Assembly: GCF_017742835.1 (NCBI RefSeq) | Contig: NZ_CP072392.1 | Coordinates: forward strand, 2,526,385 to 2,590,384 | Reading direction: 5' to 3' | DNA length: 64,000 bases | Source of the DNA: Aquabacter sp. L1I39 | GTDB lineage: Bacteria; Pseudomonadota; Alphaproteobacteria; Rhizobiales; Xanthobacteraceae | Shown: positions 45,087 to 53,975 of the stretch, piece after piece | Numbering within the stretch: the first letter of the stretch is position 1 | Layout of the letters: each line of letters starts with the position of its first letter | Notes under the pieces: model-generated | What the model was told of the DNA's origin: nothing | Databases searched by the model: none | What the model saw: only the letters and a program-made list of their open reading frames with translations | Program-made: the position numbers and the translations under genes

Positions 45087-46325
45087 TCAGGCCGTGACGG
45101 GCAACGGGCGCACCACGGGGCGTTCGCGGATCGGCAGGTTGATGGCCGCCGAGGCGAATGAAAGCGCAACGGAAAGCCACCATACGACGCCGTAAGACCC
45201 GGTCATCTCATAGAGCACGCCGCCGAGATACACGCCCAGGAACCCACCGACCTGATGGCTGAAGAAGGCGAAGCCGTAGAGCATGGCCATGTAGCGGGTG
45301 CCGAACATCAGCATAACCAGCCCCGATGTGGGGGGGACCGTGGAAAGCCAGAGAAGTCCGATGGCCGCGCCGAACACGAAGCAGCTCATGGGCGAGACCG
45401 GGGCCAGCACGAACGCAGCAATGGCAACGCCCCGCGCCGCGTAGATGAAGGCCAGCATCCACTTGCGCGAAAAGCGCGACGCGAGCGCGCCGGCGCTGAG
45501 CGAGCCGACGATGTTGAAGAGGCCGATCAGCGCCAGAGTCGTGCCGCCCACAGCGGGCGTGATCCCATTATCGGCCAGATAGGCCGGCATGTGGACGGTC
45601 ACGAAGGCCAACTGAAAGCCGCAGGTGAAAAAGCCCAGCACCAGGAAAACGTAGCTCGGATGCCCGAATGCCTCGCTGAGGGCCGCTCCCAGCGACTGCG
45701 TCGGGGCGCTGGCAGTGGTGGGGGTCGCTGTGCCGCGCGTGGCCAGCGCGAAGGACAGGGGGATGACCAGCAGCAGCACGACCGCGAAGATCACGAGCGT
45801 TTCCTGCCATCCAACAGACCCAATAAGACCGGTGGCCAGGGGCGGGAAGAGGAATTGGCCGAAGGATCCGGCTGCCGTGCCCGCACCGAAGCCCAAGGAC
45901 CGCCAGCGGTCGGGAAGCAGCTTGCCAAATGCGGCGAGGACCAGGTTGAACGAGCAGGCGGACAGGCCAAAGCCCACCATGACACCGGCACTCAAATGGA
46001 GCAGACCGGGTGTGATGGCCACGGACATCAGGGCGAGGCCGCCAGCATACACGATGGCACCGGCACAGAGCACCTTCACGGTGCCGAACCGATCGGCGAT
46101 CGCCCCCGCAAACGGAGAGCCTAATCCCCACAGCAGGTTCTGCAGCGCCAGAGCGAGGCCGAACACATCCCGTCCCCAGCCGAACTCGCTGGACATGGGG
46201 AGCAGAAAGAACCCGGCGGTGGAGCGCGGGCCGAAGGTCAGCATGGCAATCAAACAGCCGGCGACGACGATCAGCCACGTGGAAGCGCGCGCGATGGGCG
46301 CGCGAGAAGTGGAGGCGGCATTCAT
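45087..46325 (-). CDS. MFS transporter
   Basis: A 412-residue major facilitator protein with 12 predicted membrane segments. It has the start WLIVVAGCLIAMLTFGPRSTAGFFLLPMSSEFGWGRDVFGLALALQNL, which is characteristic of the oxalate/formate antiporter-like and monocarboxylate MFS groups, then GAIADRFGTVKVL (motif A) and SAGALASRFSRKWML in the second half. The substrate is probably an organic anion; efflux cannot be excluded. ATG 46325 follows GAGG. It lies 166 bp upstream of the exported protein on the same strand; no other partner is evident. Confidence 0.88.
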   Translation of the reverse strand: MNAASTSRAPIARASTWLIVVAGCLIAMLTFGPRSTAGFFLLPMSSEFGWGRDVFGLALALQNLLWGLGSPFAGAIADRFGTVKVLCAGAIVYAGGLALMSVAITPGLLHLSAGVMVGFGLSACSFNLVLAAFGKLLPDRWRSLGFGAGTAAGSFGQFLFPPLATGLIGSVGWQETLVIFAVVLLLVIPLSFALATRGTATPTTASAPTQSLGAALSEAFGHPSYVFLVLGFFTCGFQLAFVTVHMPAYLADNGITPAVGGTTLALIGLFNIVGSLSAGALASRFSRKWMLAFIYAARGVAIAAFVLAPVSPMSCFVFGAAIGLLWLSTVPPTSGLVMLMFGTRYMAMLYGFAFFSHQVGGFLGVYLGGVLYEMTGSYGVVWWLSVALSFASAAINLPIRERPVVRPLPVTA

Positions 46326-46511
46326 TGTGTGTCCTCGGGCGAGGCGTAATCCTCTGTTCCCGGACACCATAAGGCACGCGAAGGCGCTGTAAAAAATCAA
46401 TCTTCGTCACGTGATACATGACGAATTCTCATGCATGCCGATTTTGCATGCCTCAAAGGTCATGCCCCGTTCGGAGGGGATAGCCCCTGCAGACCGGCTT
46501 TCTGGCAAAAA

Positions 46512-46533
46512 CCCGCCACCGGGAGGTGGCGGG
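46512..46533 (-). terminator. Rho-independent terminator of the Spy/CpxP-like gene
   Basis: CCCGCCACC / GGTGGCGGG arms with a 4-nt loop. On the minus strand the hairpin is followed directly by TTTTT. It is 15 bp past the stop of the Spy/CpxP-like gene. Confidence 0.88.
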
Positions 46534-46548
46534 CTGCTTTGCAGAGGG

Positions 46549-47088
46549 TCAGCCGCGGCGCGGGCCGCCCTGTCCCTGGCCGGGGCCGTGATGCATGAAA
46601 CGGCCCTGCGAAAGATCTTCGCGCAGCAGGATCTGCAGGCGGTGTTTCTGCCCGTCATCCAGCGTCTTGTAGAGCGGCTCGGCAGCATCGGCGATCTTCT
46701 TCAGGTCGCCAGCCCGCGAGGTCATCATGTCAGCCTGCACGCGCAGGCGCTCGATGGGATCGGGCTTGGGATTGTCCGCACGCGCCTTCTGCATCTCGGC
46801 GCGGCGCGCAGAGGCGTCGGAGGCGGTGGCGCGCAGGGCGTCCTCCACGGCGGGCCAGAGCTTTTCCTGATCGGGCGTGAGCTTGAGCCCGGTCTTCAGC
46901 GCCGCAATGCGGGCATCCGTGAGGGCTGCACGATCCGCGGGGCTGAGCTTCCACTTCGCCTGCTCTGCGGCAGCCGGGGGCCCGCCTTGAGGCCCGCCAG
47001 CCGGACCCGGCCCGGGACCTGCGGCATAAGTGGCGACGGAACCCGCGAGAAGCGCTGCGGTGGTCGCGGCGATGATGGCCTTCTTCAT
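46549..47088 (-). CDS. Periplasmic Spy/CpxP family protein (LTXXQ motif)
   Basis: A 179-residue protein with a Sec signal peptide (MKKAIIAATTAALLAGSVATYAA). A Gly/Pro-rich linker follows, then an all-helical domain containing the LTxxQ motif in GLKLTPDQEKLWPAVEDAL. A C-terminal Gly/His-rich tail (FMHHGPGQGQGGPRRG) could bind metal. Family members are periplasmic chaperones or negative sensors of envelope and metal stress. GGAGGATGAGAC precedes the ATG. The upstream 278 bp holds an FNR/FixK-like box (47347-47360) and a GTAAA-N5-TTTAC repeat (47212-47226), either of which may control it. Confidence 0.88.
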   Translation of the reverse strand: MKKAIIAATTAALLAGSVATYAAGPGPGPAGGPQGGPPAAAEQAKWKLSPADRAALTDARIAALKTGLKLTPDQEKLWPAVEDALRATASDASARRAEMQKARADNPKPDPIERLRVQADMMTSRAGDLKKIADAAEPLYKTLDDGQKHRLQILLREDLSQGRFMHHGPGQGQGGPRRG

Positions 47089-47346
47089 GTCTCATCCTCC
47101 GATGATGATGACATGAGAATGCCGGCCGACATCCACGGGTTCAACTTAAAGATATGTAATTTATGCCGGCCCCGGAAAATCCAGCGAGCAATTCGAACCC
47201 ATTAACACAGCGTAAATTCAGTTTACAAAACGAAACATGGGGTCTCTATTTGACCACAATTCGGCGACTTCATTCTCGATCGGATGCACATTTGCCACAT
47301 CGACCTACCACTCGACCACTCCCATTCCCCTAAAGCTCCCATTTAC

Positions 47347-47360
47347 TTGATCCAAATCAA
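47347..47360. promoter_or_regulatory. FNR/FixK/Anr-type box
   Basis: TTGAT-CCAA-ATCAA is a perfect match to the palindromic FNR/FixK consensus. It is 259 bp before the Spy/CpxP-like ATG and 7 bp past the end of the metallophosphoesterase gene. The only leftward gene it could serve is the Spy/CpxP-like one, through a long leader or an unannotated small transcript. Confidence 0.5.
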
Positions 47361-47366
47361 ATGGCC

Positions 47367-48275
47367 CTAGAAGAGACGTCGGCTTTCACGCGGCCGCACA
47401 TCCGTCTCGCCGGGCTCGTACCCACGGCTTTCCATCAGGCAGTGCCAGTCGCCCGGCGCGCCGGAGATCCGATAGAGATTGTACCGTCCCGGCCCACGGC
47501 CATCCTCCGGCCCGGCAGATGCGGATGGAACGCCGATCACTGGTATGTCCCGGCCCCCTGAGGCAATGGCGCCGATGGAGGCGCGGTGGTCATGCCCATG
47601 GAGCACCAGTTCGGCGCCCGCCTCCGCCAGGACTTCGCGCACCGCGGACGCATCCCTGAGGTCACGGTGGAACGCGCGCTCGCCCACTGGCGGATGATGG
47701 ATGAGAACCACCCGGAAGAGGCCCTCCCCCTCCAGGCCTGTGAGGATCGCGCGCAGCCGCTCGCGCTGCTTGCGGCCGACCTTGCCGCTGGCGAGGAAGG
47801 CTGCCGTGGGAATAGCCGTGGAGACACCGACCAGAGCCACCGGCCCGCGCCGCCGGACAAAGGGAAAGGCGTCCACGTCCAGCGGCGTGTTGGGATGGGT
47901 GTCGTCGCCCGAAAGAAAGGGCGCCCAATGATCGAGGTGGTAGGTCAGAGCCGAACGCACATAGGTGTCGTGATTGCCCGGAATCACCGTCACGTCCTGC
48001 GGTGCGCCGAGTGAGGACAGGAAGGTGGCCCCGGTGTCGAACTCCGCCGGAAGGCTCACATTCACAAGGTCCCCGGTGACGGCAATATGGTCGGCGCCCT
48101 GAGCCAGAAGGTCGTTTAGCAGCGGCGTCAGCGTCGCCGCGCCAAAATTGCGCCGGCGTGCACCGATCCAGTTCATCATGCCGAAGAATCGCTTGCCGAG
48201 GAGTTCGGACAGGCGCGCTTCCGGAATGGGGCCGAGATGCGGGTCGGAAAGATGGGCAAGCACGAACGGTTCCAC
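47367..48275 (-). CDS. Metallophosphoesterase (calcineurin-like)
   Basis: A 302-residue cytosolic phosphoesterase with all five metal-binding blocks: AHLSDPHLG (DxH), AVTGDLVN (GD), VIPGNHDTY (GNHD), LIHHPPVG (H) and VLHGHDHRAS (GHxH). Its substrate is unknown; relatives hydrolyse cyclic nucleotides, UDP-sugars or phosphoproteins. The start is GTG 48275, with AAGGGG about 8 nt upstream; the longer frame to 48398 has no site and a basic, uncharacteristic N-terminus. It is divergent from the secreted glycosidase-like gene. Confidence 0.88.
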   Translation of the reverse strand: MEPFVLAHLSDPHLGPIPEARLSELLGKRFFGMMNWIGARRRNFGAATLTPLLNDLLAQGADHIAVTGDLVNVSLPAEFDTGATFLSSLGAPQDVTVIPGNHDTYVRSALTYHLDHWAPFLSGDDTHPNTPLDVDAFPFVRRRGPVALVGVSTAIPTAAFLASGKVGRKQRERLRAILTGLEGEGLFRVVLIHHPPVGERAFHRDLRDASAVREVLAEAGAELVLHGHDHRASIGAIASGGRDIPVIGVPSASAGPEDGRGPGRYNLYRISGAPGDWHCLMESRGYEPGETDVRPRESRRLF

Positions 48276-48542
48276 AGGCGCCCCTTCTGGCTCTCGCCCT
48301 AAACGCGCTGCGGCCCGGAGAGTTCTGCGCGGGCCGATACGCGAAGCTGCTGACGTCTGTATTAGGGCGAGTGCGCGCGCGAGGAAACCGCCGGACACCC
48401 GTCTTGAGCGGCGGATATGCGCGCGCCCCCTTCGATGTGACCTAAGGAGAAGACCCGCGGCGCATCGGCGCTGCTATAAGGTCTCAATCAAACCATCGTC
48501 CGGGAGCAGTCTCCCGCCTCTTCCACTCCTCAGGAGCGCTCC

Positions 48543-49778
48543 GTGCGATCTGCTTCCCTCGCCACCATCCTGCTCGCTCTGGCTACCGTTCCTGCTTCGG
48601 CCAGCGTCGTGAGCATACGCGGCACGGAATTGCGGCTGGATGGGGCGCCCTTCATCGCCAATGGAGCCGCCGGCCAGACTCGGCTCGCCGAACTGAAGGG
48701 CGTGGGTGCGACCGTGGTCCGCACCTATGGGGAAGATCCCGGCCCGGTCCTGGATGCCGCCCAGAGGGCCGGGCTCAAGGTGATCGTGGGGTTCTGGCTC
48801 GAACATCCCCGCCGGGGCTTCGACTATGGAAACCGCGCCGCGGTGGAGGCCCAACTGGCGGAGTTGCGCCGGATGGTGGAGCGCTATCACAGCCATCCGG
48901 CCCTCATTGCCTGGAGCGTGGGCAATGAGGTGGAGACCGAGCTCACCCCGGAACAGGCCACGCCGGTATGGCCCGCCATCGAGGAGGCGGCGCGCCTGGT
49001 CAAGAAAATCGATCCGTCCCATCCCGTCATGGCGGTGCTGGCGGATACCGGAGAGGACAAGGTCTCCACCTTGCGCCGGCTCGCCCCTTCGGTGGATGTG
49101 CTCGGAATCAACGCTTATGGCGACAGCCTGCTGACTGTGGTCGGCCGTGCCCGCAGCCAGGGCTGGAGCGGCCCCATCATCATCACGGAACTGGGCGCCC
49201 TAGGCCAATGGCAGGCGGGGAAGACACCGTGGGGCGCCCCCCTCGAGCCGACCAGCACCGAGAAGGCGGACAAGGTGAAGGCCTATCTGCAAGTGCTGAA
49301 GCAGAACCAGACCGGCGCACTTCCTTTCTATTGGGGGCAAAAGCAGGAGGTCACCCCCACATGGCACAGTCTTTTCCTGCCGACAGGGGAATGGACGGAG
49401 ACCGTTCAGGTTATGGCCGACATTTGGGGCGGGCACACGCCGGGCGATGACAAGGCGCCCCGTATCCTCGCTTTGCACGCGCGCGGAACCGCCAGCGTGG
49501 CAGCCGGGCAGCCGCTGGACATCGATCTGAAGGCCACCGACCCGGACGGGGATCCGTTGAAAGTGGAATGGCAGGTGATGGCGGAGACCCATGTGAAGGG
49601 CGTTGGCGGCGATGCCGAACCCGTTCCCGCCAGCTTCCCCCAGGCCATCCACAATCCGGGCACCGCCGGGGTTCGCATCCAGGGGCTGCCCGCCGGAAAC
49701 TACCGGGTGTTCGCCATCGTGCGGGACGGGCGCGGAGCGGCAGCTGTCGGCAACGTGCCCTTCCAGGTGCGCGAGTGA
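48543..49778 (+). CDS. Secreted glycoside hydrolase-like protein (GH2-type TIM barrel)
   Basis: A 411-residue exported protein with a signal peptide (MRSASLATILLALATVPASAS). A TIM-barrel domain of clan GH-A type follows (about residues 25-300), with IRGTELRLDGAPFIANGA, VVRTYGEDPG, IAWSVGNEVETEL holding the acid/base Glu, and IIITELGALGQW holding a likely nucleophile Glu. A C-terminal beta-sandwich Ig-like domain (about 310-411; LDIDLKATDPDGDPLKVEWQVM) is unusual in this position. GTG 48543 has AGGAG 8 nt upstream. The target polysaccharide is unknown. Confidence 0.82.
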   Translation: MRSASLATILLALATVPASASVVSIRGTELRLDGAPFIANGAAGQTRLAELKGVGATVVRTYGEDPGPVLDAAQRAGLKVIVGFWLEHPRRGFDYGNRAAVEAQLAELRRMVERYHSHPALIAWSVGNEVETELTPEQATPVWPAIEEAARLVKKIDPSHPVMAVLADTGEDKVSTLRRLAPSVDVLGINAYGDSLLTVVGRARSQGWSGPIIITELGALGQWQAGKTPWGAPLEPTSTEKADKVKAYLQVLKQNQTGALPFYWGQKQEVTPTWHSLFLPTGEWTETVQVMADIWGGHTPGDDKAPRILALHARGTASVAAGQPLDIDLKATDPDGDPLKVEWQVMAETHVKGVGGDAEPVPASFPQAIHNPGTAGVRIQGLPAGNYRVFAIVRDGRGAAAVGNVPFQVRE

Positions 49779-50036
49779 GAGGCCGACACGCCATATAGAT
49801 GCCGCCCAGCGGCACCGCCTCCGCTTCCCTCCTGGCGCGCCGCGCTCTAAAGTCCGCGCGCCGAAACGCTATCTGGCCAACCGGTTCGACATCCGCCGAA
49901 CGCCGTCAACAAGGATAGCCGGGGCTGGGGACCACCCACATCGGGACCTCCCGACGAAAGTGGCTCCAACGCAGGAGCGCGCGCGCTCCCTCTCGGTGTC
50001 TTGCAAACGCGCAACCATCTTATGGAGGATGCTCCC

Positions 50037-50546
50037 ATGGCGAAGATCAACAAGCTGCTGGTCGGCGAATCCCTCGTCGGCGACGGCAACGAAGTCGCCC
50101 ATATCGACCTCATCATGGGCCCGCGGGGCTCGGCGGCGGAAACCGCCTTCGTGAACGCACTCACCAACAACAAGGACGGCTTCACCACCCTCCTGGCGGT
50201 GGTGGAACCCAACCTGCTGGCCAAGCCCAACACGGTCCTCTTCAACAAGGTGACCATCAAGGATGCCCGCCAGGCGGTGCAGATGTTCGGCCCGGCGCAA
50301 TATGCGGTGGCCAAGGCCGTGACGGATAGCGTCGAGGACGGCACCATTCCCGCCGACGAGGCCGACGACGTCTTCATCTGCGTCGGCGTGTTCATTCACT
50401 GGGAGGCGTCGGACGACGCCAAGATCCAGGAATTCAACTACAAGGCCACCAAGGAAGCCATTGAACGTGCGGTCGCCGGCGAACCCAAGGCCGCCGACGT
50501 GGTGCGGAAGGCCAAGACCGCCCACCACCCCTTCGCCGCATCCTGA
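50037..50546 (+). CDS. fae: Formaldehyde-activating enzyme
   Basis: A 169-residue Fae (5,6,7,8-tetrahydromethanopterin hydro-lyase), the usual length. It has [33 protein letters not shown], with the conserved catalytic His (residue 22), and [48 protein letters not shown]. It condenses formaldehyde with H4MPT, the entry step of the methanopterin-linked formaldehyde oxidation route. GGAGG precedes ATG 50037. It is not accompanied by mtdB, mch or fhc genes. A strong terminator follows 21 bp after the stop, indicating a single-gene transcript. Confidence 0.96.
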   Translation: MAKINKLLVGESLVGDGNEVAHIDLIMGPRGSAAETAFVNALTNNKDGFTTLLAVVEPNLLAKPNTVLFNKVTIKDARQAVQMFGPAQYAVAKAVTDSVEDGTIPADEADDVFICVGVFIHWEASDDAKIQEFNYKATKEAIERAVAGEPKAADVVRKAKTAHHPFAAS

Positions 50547-50567
50547 ACAATCGCTGAGTCACATCGA

Positions 50568-50593
50568 CGGCGGCCCCTGCCCGGGGGCCGCCG
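50568..50593 (+). terminator. Rho-independent terminator of fae
   Basis: CGGCGGCCCC / GGGGCCGCCG arms with a 6-nt loop are followed by TTTTCATTTTC. It lies between convergent fae and csaA. Confidence 0.9.
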
Positions 50594-50602
50594 TTTTCAT
50601 TT

Positions 50603-50956
50603 TCAGAACAGCCGACCGCCGTCGGGCACCTTCAAGGAGGGACCGATCAGCACGACGGCACCATCAGCGTCGGGAAATCCGAGGGTCAGGACCTCCGACA
50701 TGAAAGGCCCGATCTGGCGGGGCGGAAAATTGACCACCGCTGCCACCTGCCGCCCAATGAGCTCCTCGGGCGTGTAGTGGACGGTGATCTGGGCGGACGA
50801 CTTCTTCACCCCGATGTGCGGGCCGAAATCGATGCGCAGCTTGATGGCCGGCTTGCGCGCCTCCGGAAACGGCTCCGCCCCGACGATCGTGCCGACGCGG
50901 ATATCCACTTTCATGAAGTCGTCAAAGCTGATGGGGTTGGCAATCTTCGCGGTCAT
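50603..50956 (-). CDS. csaA: tRNA-binding domain protein, CsaA-like
   Basis: A 117-residue single OB-fold protein. It has [45 protein letters not shown] and the C-terminal [25 protein letters not shown], matching CsaA/YgjH. The family binds tRNA acceptor regions and has been linked to chaperone-like activity in export. GAGG lies upstream of ATG 50956. It is convergent with fae and downstream, in the same direction, of a TetR regulator gene; no functional link is evident. Confidence 0.92.
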   Translation of the reverse strand: MTAKIANPISFDDFMKVDIRVGTIVGAEPFPEARKPAIKLRIDFGPHIGVKKSSAQITVHYTPEELIGRQVAAVVNFPPRQIGPFMSEVLTLGFPDADGAVVLIGPSLKVPDGGRLF

Positions 50957-51058
50957 AGCCTCATCCTCGGGCAGCAAGGGGCGAGGCGCGCGAATCGCGC
51001 CCCAGCGCGTCTGCCCTTGGATAACAGAGCCGCCCCGCGGGCGAAGCGCAGATGAGGC

Positions 51059-51718
51059 TCACGCCCCTTCGCTGGCCTCACCGACCGCCACCGAGGCCGA
51101 GGCCGAGGCGCGCCTGCTCCGCCATGGGAGGGCGATGTAAGCAAGGTCGTCCAGCATATCGAGGAGCTTGGCGCCGCTGCGCAATTCCCGGTCGAGCGCC
51201 GCCATGGTGCGGGAGAGGCCGGGGTCTTCGTCCTTCAGCCAGACGTCCACCACCCGCGCGAACAACAAGGCAAGACCGTGCGCCTTCACGTCGCCCTCAA
51301 GGCCGGCCGCGTCGATGCCGGCGGCCGCGAGCATCCAGCGCTGGGACTGCGTATTGCTTTTCAGCAGGACAGCGGCAAGCGCCGGGTTGCGGCGGGCCGA
51401 GTTCCTCAGGGAGACAATGGCCGCCCGGTGGGGCTCGAGGGCATCAAGGCGGCGCATGAGCACCTCGAACAGGCGTTCATGGGGACCTTCGCCCGCCATG
51501 TCCTCGGCAAGCCCGCCTTCCGCGAGCACCTCGAGGTCAATGCTCTTGCCGAAGGCCGGCAGGAAATCAAAGGGGGACGCGAAACCCACCCGCATCTGGG
51601 AGAGCGGCACTCCGGCCCGCACGGCGATCTGTGCGAAGGTCACGCGCTCGAAGCCCTGTTCGGCCACCAGGGCGAGAAAGGCGTTAAGGCACGCCGCGCG
51701 CGTGGTTTCGGACACCAT
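51059..51718 (-). CDS. TetR-like transcriptional regulator
   Basis: A 219-residue protein with an N-terminal helix-turn-helix, AFLALVAEQGFERVTFAQIAVRAGVPLSQMRVGFASPFDFLPAFGKSID, where the usual second-helix YYHF motif is degenerate (VGFAS). The C-terminal domain is all helical (HRAAIVSLRNSARRNPALAAVLL) with a basic, Ala/Ser-rich tail. GGGAG precedes the ATG. It lies between csaA and proC on the same strand; its target and ligand are unknown. Confidence 0.82.
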   Translation of the reverse strand: MVSETTRAACLNAFLALVAEQGFERVTFAQIAVRAGVPLSQMRVGFASPFDFLPAFGKSIDLEVLAEGGLAEDMAGEGPHERLFEVLMRRLDALEPHRAAIVSLRNSARRNPALAAVLLKSNTQSQRWMLAAAGIDAAGLEGDVKAHGLALLFARVVDVWLKDEDPGLSRTMAALDRELRSGAKLLDMLDDLAYIALPWRSRRASASASVAVGEASEGA

Positions 51719-51804
51719 GAGGATGCTCCCGTTCCTGCAACCGTCAGCACCATGTGTGAATGGCCACCGCCGCCCTTAAGAGGCGATGGCCGTGGAGCAC
51801 CCGT

Positions 51805-52641
51805 TCAGGCGCCCAGTTCCTTGGAGCGCCGGGTGGCGGCCGCGACCGCTTCCGTCAGCAGCGGGCCAAAGCCACGCTCAGGGTCCATAAGGACCGAAAG
51901 CGCGGCTGCGGTCGTTCCGGCGGGAGAGGTGACATTCTCCCGCAAGGTGGCCGGGTCGATGCCGGTGTGGGCGATCAGCGCGCCGGCACCGGCGACGGTG
52001 GCACGCGCCAGGCGATCGGCCAGATCGGGGGGAAGGCCGGCCGCCGCCCCCGCCTTGGCGAGGGTCTCGGCCAACAGGAAGGCGTAAGCGGGACCTGAAC
52101 CGGACACAGCAGTGGCCGCGTCCATCAATTCCTCGTCCTCGATCCACTCCACCGGCCCGAGGGCGGCGAGCAAGGCGCCCACCAGCGTGCGATCGCCTGG
52201 CGCCACCTGGCCGTTGGCCACCGCCACGGTGATTCCCTGGCCGATGCTGGCGGGTGTGTTGGGGATGGTGCGGACCACGGCCGTGCCGCGCGGCAGCGCC
52301 TCCTGGAGGAAGCCGATGGTCCGCCCGGCCATGATGGAGACCACCAGCGTCCCCGGCTTGACGATGGAACGCACCGTGGCAAGCACGGCGGGCGCCACCT
52401 GCGGCTTCACGGCAAGCAGGACGATGGCAGGAGCGGGAAGGGAATCGAGGCTCGGATTGGCGAGGGCACCACGCGCCGTCAGGCTCGCGGCCATTTCGTC
52501 CGACATATTCGGGTCGAGAGCAACGACTCGCTCCGGGTCGACGCCGCTACGCAGCCACCCCTCAAGGATGGCGCCCCCCATCTTGCCGGCCCCGACCAGC
52601 ACCACGGGGCCGCTCAACTGCTTCAGAACATTCACCGACAT
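51805..52641 (-). CDS. proC: Pyrroline-5-carboxylate reductase
   Basis: A 278-residue enzyme with the NADPH-binding N-terminus PVVLVGAGKMGGAILEGWLRSG. The middle region has AIVLLAVKPQVAPAVL, SIMAGRTI and RTIPNTPASIGQGITV, and the C-terminal signature is DAATAVSGSGPAYAFLLAETLAKAG. It catalyses the last step of proline synthesis. GAAGGTG precedes ATG 52641; the longer frame begins upstream of that site. It is followed by a TetR gene and preceded by a YbjN-type gene, an order common in Hyphomicrobiales. Confidence 0.95.
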   Translation of the reverse strand: MSVNVLKQLSGPVVLVGAGKMGGAILEGWLRSGVDPERVVALDPNMSDEMAASLTARGALANPSLDSLPAPAIVLLAVKPQVAPAVLATVRSIVKPGTLVVSIMAGRTIGFLQEALPRGTAVVRTIPNTPASIGQGITVAVANGQVAPGDRTLVGALLAALGPVEWIEDEELMDAATAVSGSGPAYAFLLAETLAKAGAAAGLPPDLADRLARATVAGAGALIAHTGIDPATLRENVTSPAGTTAAALSVLMDPERGFGPLLTEAVAAATRRSKELGA

Positions 52642-52707
52642 GGGCACACCTTCATGGGCGGCGGGACCGGTCGAGCCGGCCCCGCGCAAATCCGAGTGCG
52701 ACCAGTC

Positions 52708-53208
52708 TTAAGCCTCTCCGACGGTATCGAAAAGCGCCGTGTCCATGGCTTCGCGTGCAGACTTGCCCGCCCACACCACAAACTGGAAGGCGGGATAATA
52801 GCGTTCCACCGCGTCCATGGCCGCGTCAACAATGGCTTCGCACTGCCGATCGCTGGCGGTGGCGCCGCCGGCGAGCACGAGCGCGTGACGGAACATGATC
52901 ACCCCTTCCTGCGCCCACAGGTCGAAATGGCCGAGCCACATCTGCTCGTTAATAAGGGCAAGGAGTTTCAGCACCTCGGCACGGCGGCCGTCCGGCACCT
53001 TGAAATCGAAAGCGCAGGCCAGATGCAGCGCCTCGATCTCATCCATCCACTGGAACGAGACATGGCAGTCCGTCCAGCGGCTGGAAAGCGACAAGGTAAT
53101 CTCGTCCTCGTCGGAGCGCTCGAACGCCCAGTCGCGAACGGCAGCGAGCCGCTCGACGAGGTCGACGGGATTGGCCGGAGCTTCAGCTTCGATGTCGATG
53201 AGAGACAT
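52708..53208 (-). CDS. YbjN domain-containing protein
   Basis: A 166-residue cytosolic protein of the YbjN family. It has ITLSLSSRWTDCHVSFQWMDEIEALHLACAFDFKV, EVLKLLALINEQMWLGHFDLW and GVIMFRHALVL. The fold resembles type III secretion chaperones; function in alphaproteobacteria is not established. GAGGTCGAGG precedes ATG 53208; the longer frame is non-coding. It lies directly upstream of proC on the same strand (66-bp gap), so the two are probably an operon. Confidence 0.9.
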   Translation of the reverse strand: MSLIDIEAEAPANPVDLVERLAAVRDWAFERSDEDEITLSLSSRWTDCHVSFQWMDEIEALHLACAFDFKVPDGRRAEVLKLLALINEQMWLGHFDLWAQEGVIMFRHALVLAGGATASDRQCEAIVDAAMDAVERYYPAFQFVVWAGKSAREAMDTALFDTVGEA

Positions 53209-53452
53209 GCCTCGACCTCGCGGTTTGAGGAACGCGGAGAGGGTCGAACGCGGCACACGACGGCACTCAAAGCCAGCCAGGATTTGCGCGACGCGGCGTA
53301 CCGGCGGCTCCACCGTCCGGTGCCACGGGCACCGGCCCGATGTGCCATGGCGAGGCTGCACCCCGTCGCGCATGGCGCGACGATCCGGCTTCGAATCGCC
53401 ACCTATCCACTATATCGCGATGCAATGCGGCATCGCTACGACATATTGAGAG

Positions 53453-53472
53453 AGGGGAAACTCATTTCCCCT
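53453..53472 (-). terminator. Hairpin downstream of ubiK
   Basis: AGGGGAAA / TTTCCCCT arms with a 4-nt loop, 31 bp after the ubiK stop on the minus strand, with only CTCTCTC after it. It may partly end ubiK transcripts. The remaining 245 bp to the YbjN-type gene hold no gene. Confidence 0.5.
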
Positions 53473-53502
53473 GGAATGTATCTTCGCGGCAACGCCCGGC
53501 GC

Positions 53503-53775
53503 TCAAGCGCCCGTGGGCGGGGTCTGGACGGACAGCCGCGCTTCAAGCTCCGCGATCTTGGCCGCGAGGCGCTCATTCTCCTCGCGCGTCGCGGTCACGA
53601 GGTCCTTGAGCACCTCGAACTCCTCGCGCTTCACGAGGTCCATATCTCGCAGGAACCGTTCCATCTGCGCGCGCATGACGGTTTCGGCCTCGCGGCGCAC
53701 GCCTTGGGCCACACCCGCGGCATCGTTCACGAGGCGGGCCATCTCGTCGAAAATCCGGCCTGAGGTCTGGGTCAT
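53503..53775 (-). CDS. ubiK: UbiK/BMFP accessory factor
   Basis: A 90-residue protein. It has an amphipathic N-terminal helix ([33 protein letters not shown]) and a coiled-coil C-terminus ([18 protein letters not shown]), with [16 protein letters not shown] between: the BMFP/UbiK signature. UbiK family proteins trimerise and help ubiquinone synthesis enzymes under aerobic conditions, and have membrane-fusogenic activity in vitro. GGAGGC precedes the ATG. It is divergent from lgt. Confidence 0.92.
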   Translation of the reverse strand: MTQTSGRIFDEMARLVNDAAGVAQGVRREAETVMRAQMERFLRDMDLVKREEFEVLKDLVTATREENERLAAKIAELEARLSVQTPPTGA

Positions 53776-53975
53776 GGCTTGCCTCCGTCACATGCGCGCG
53801 GCCAGCCGACTTTCAGGAAGCAGGCCGCTCTCGGGCAGACAATGGGCATGCAGGCCCCCCGCCGCAAGAGGCGAACCGTCGCCATCCTCACCCACGTCAC
53901 CTTGACGGATCGCCTCCCGGCGGGCACATGCCCTCCCTCAGGCCCGCCGGGCCACCAGTTCAAGACGGGGTCGCC

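Noticed and set aside
47212..47226. CpxR box upstream of the Spy/CpxP-like gene
   Set aside because: CpxR sites are direct GTAAA-N5-GTAAA repeats; here the second half is inverted (GTAAA-N5-TTTAC), so the match is not convincing.
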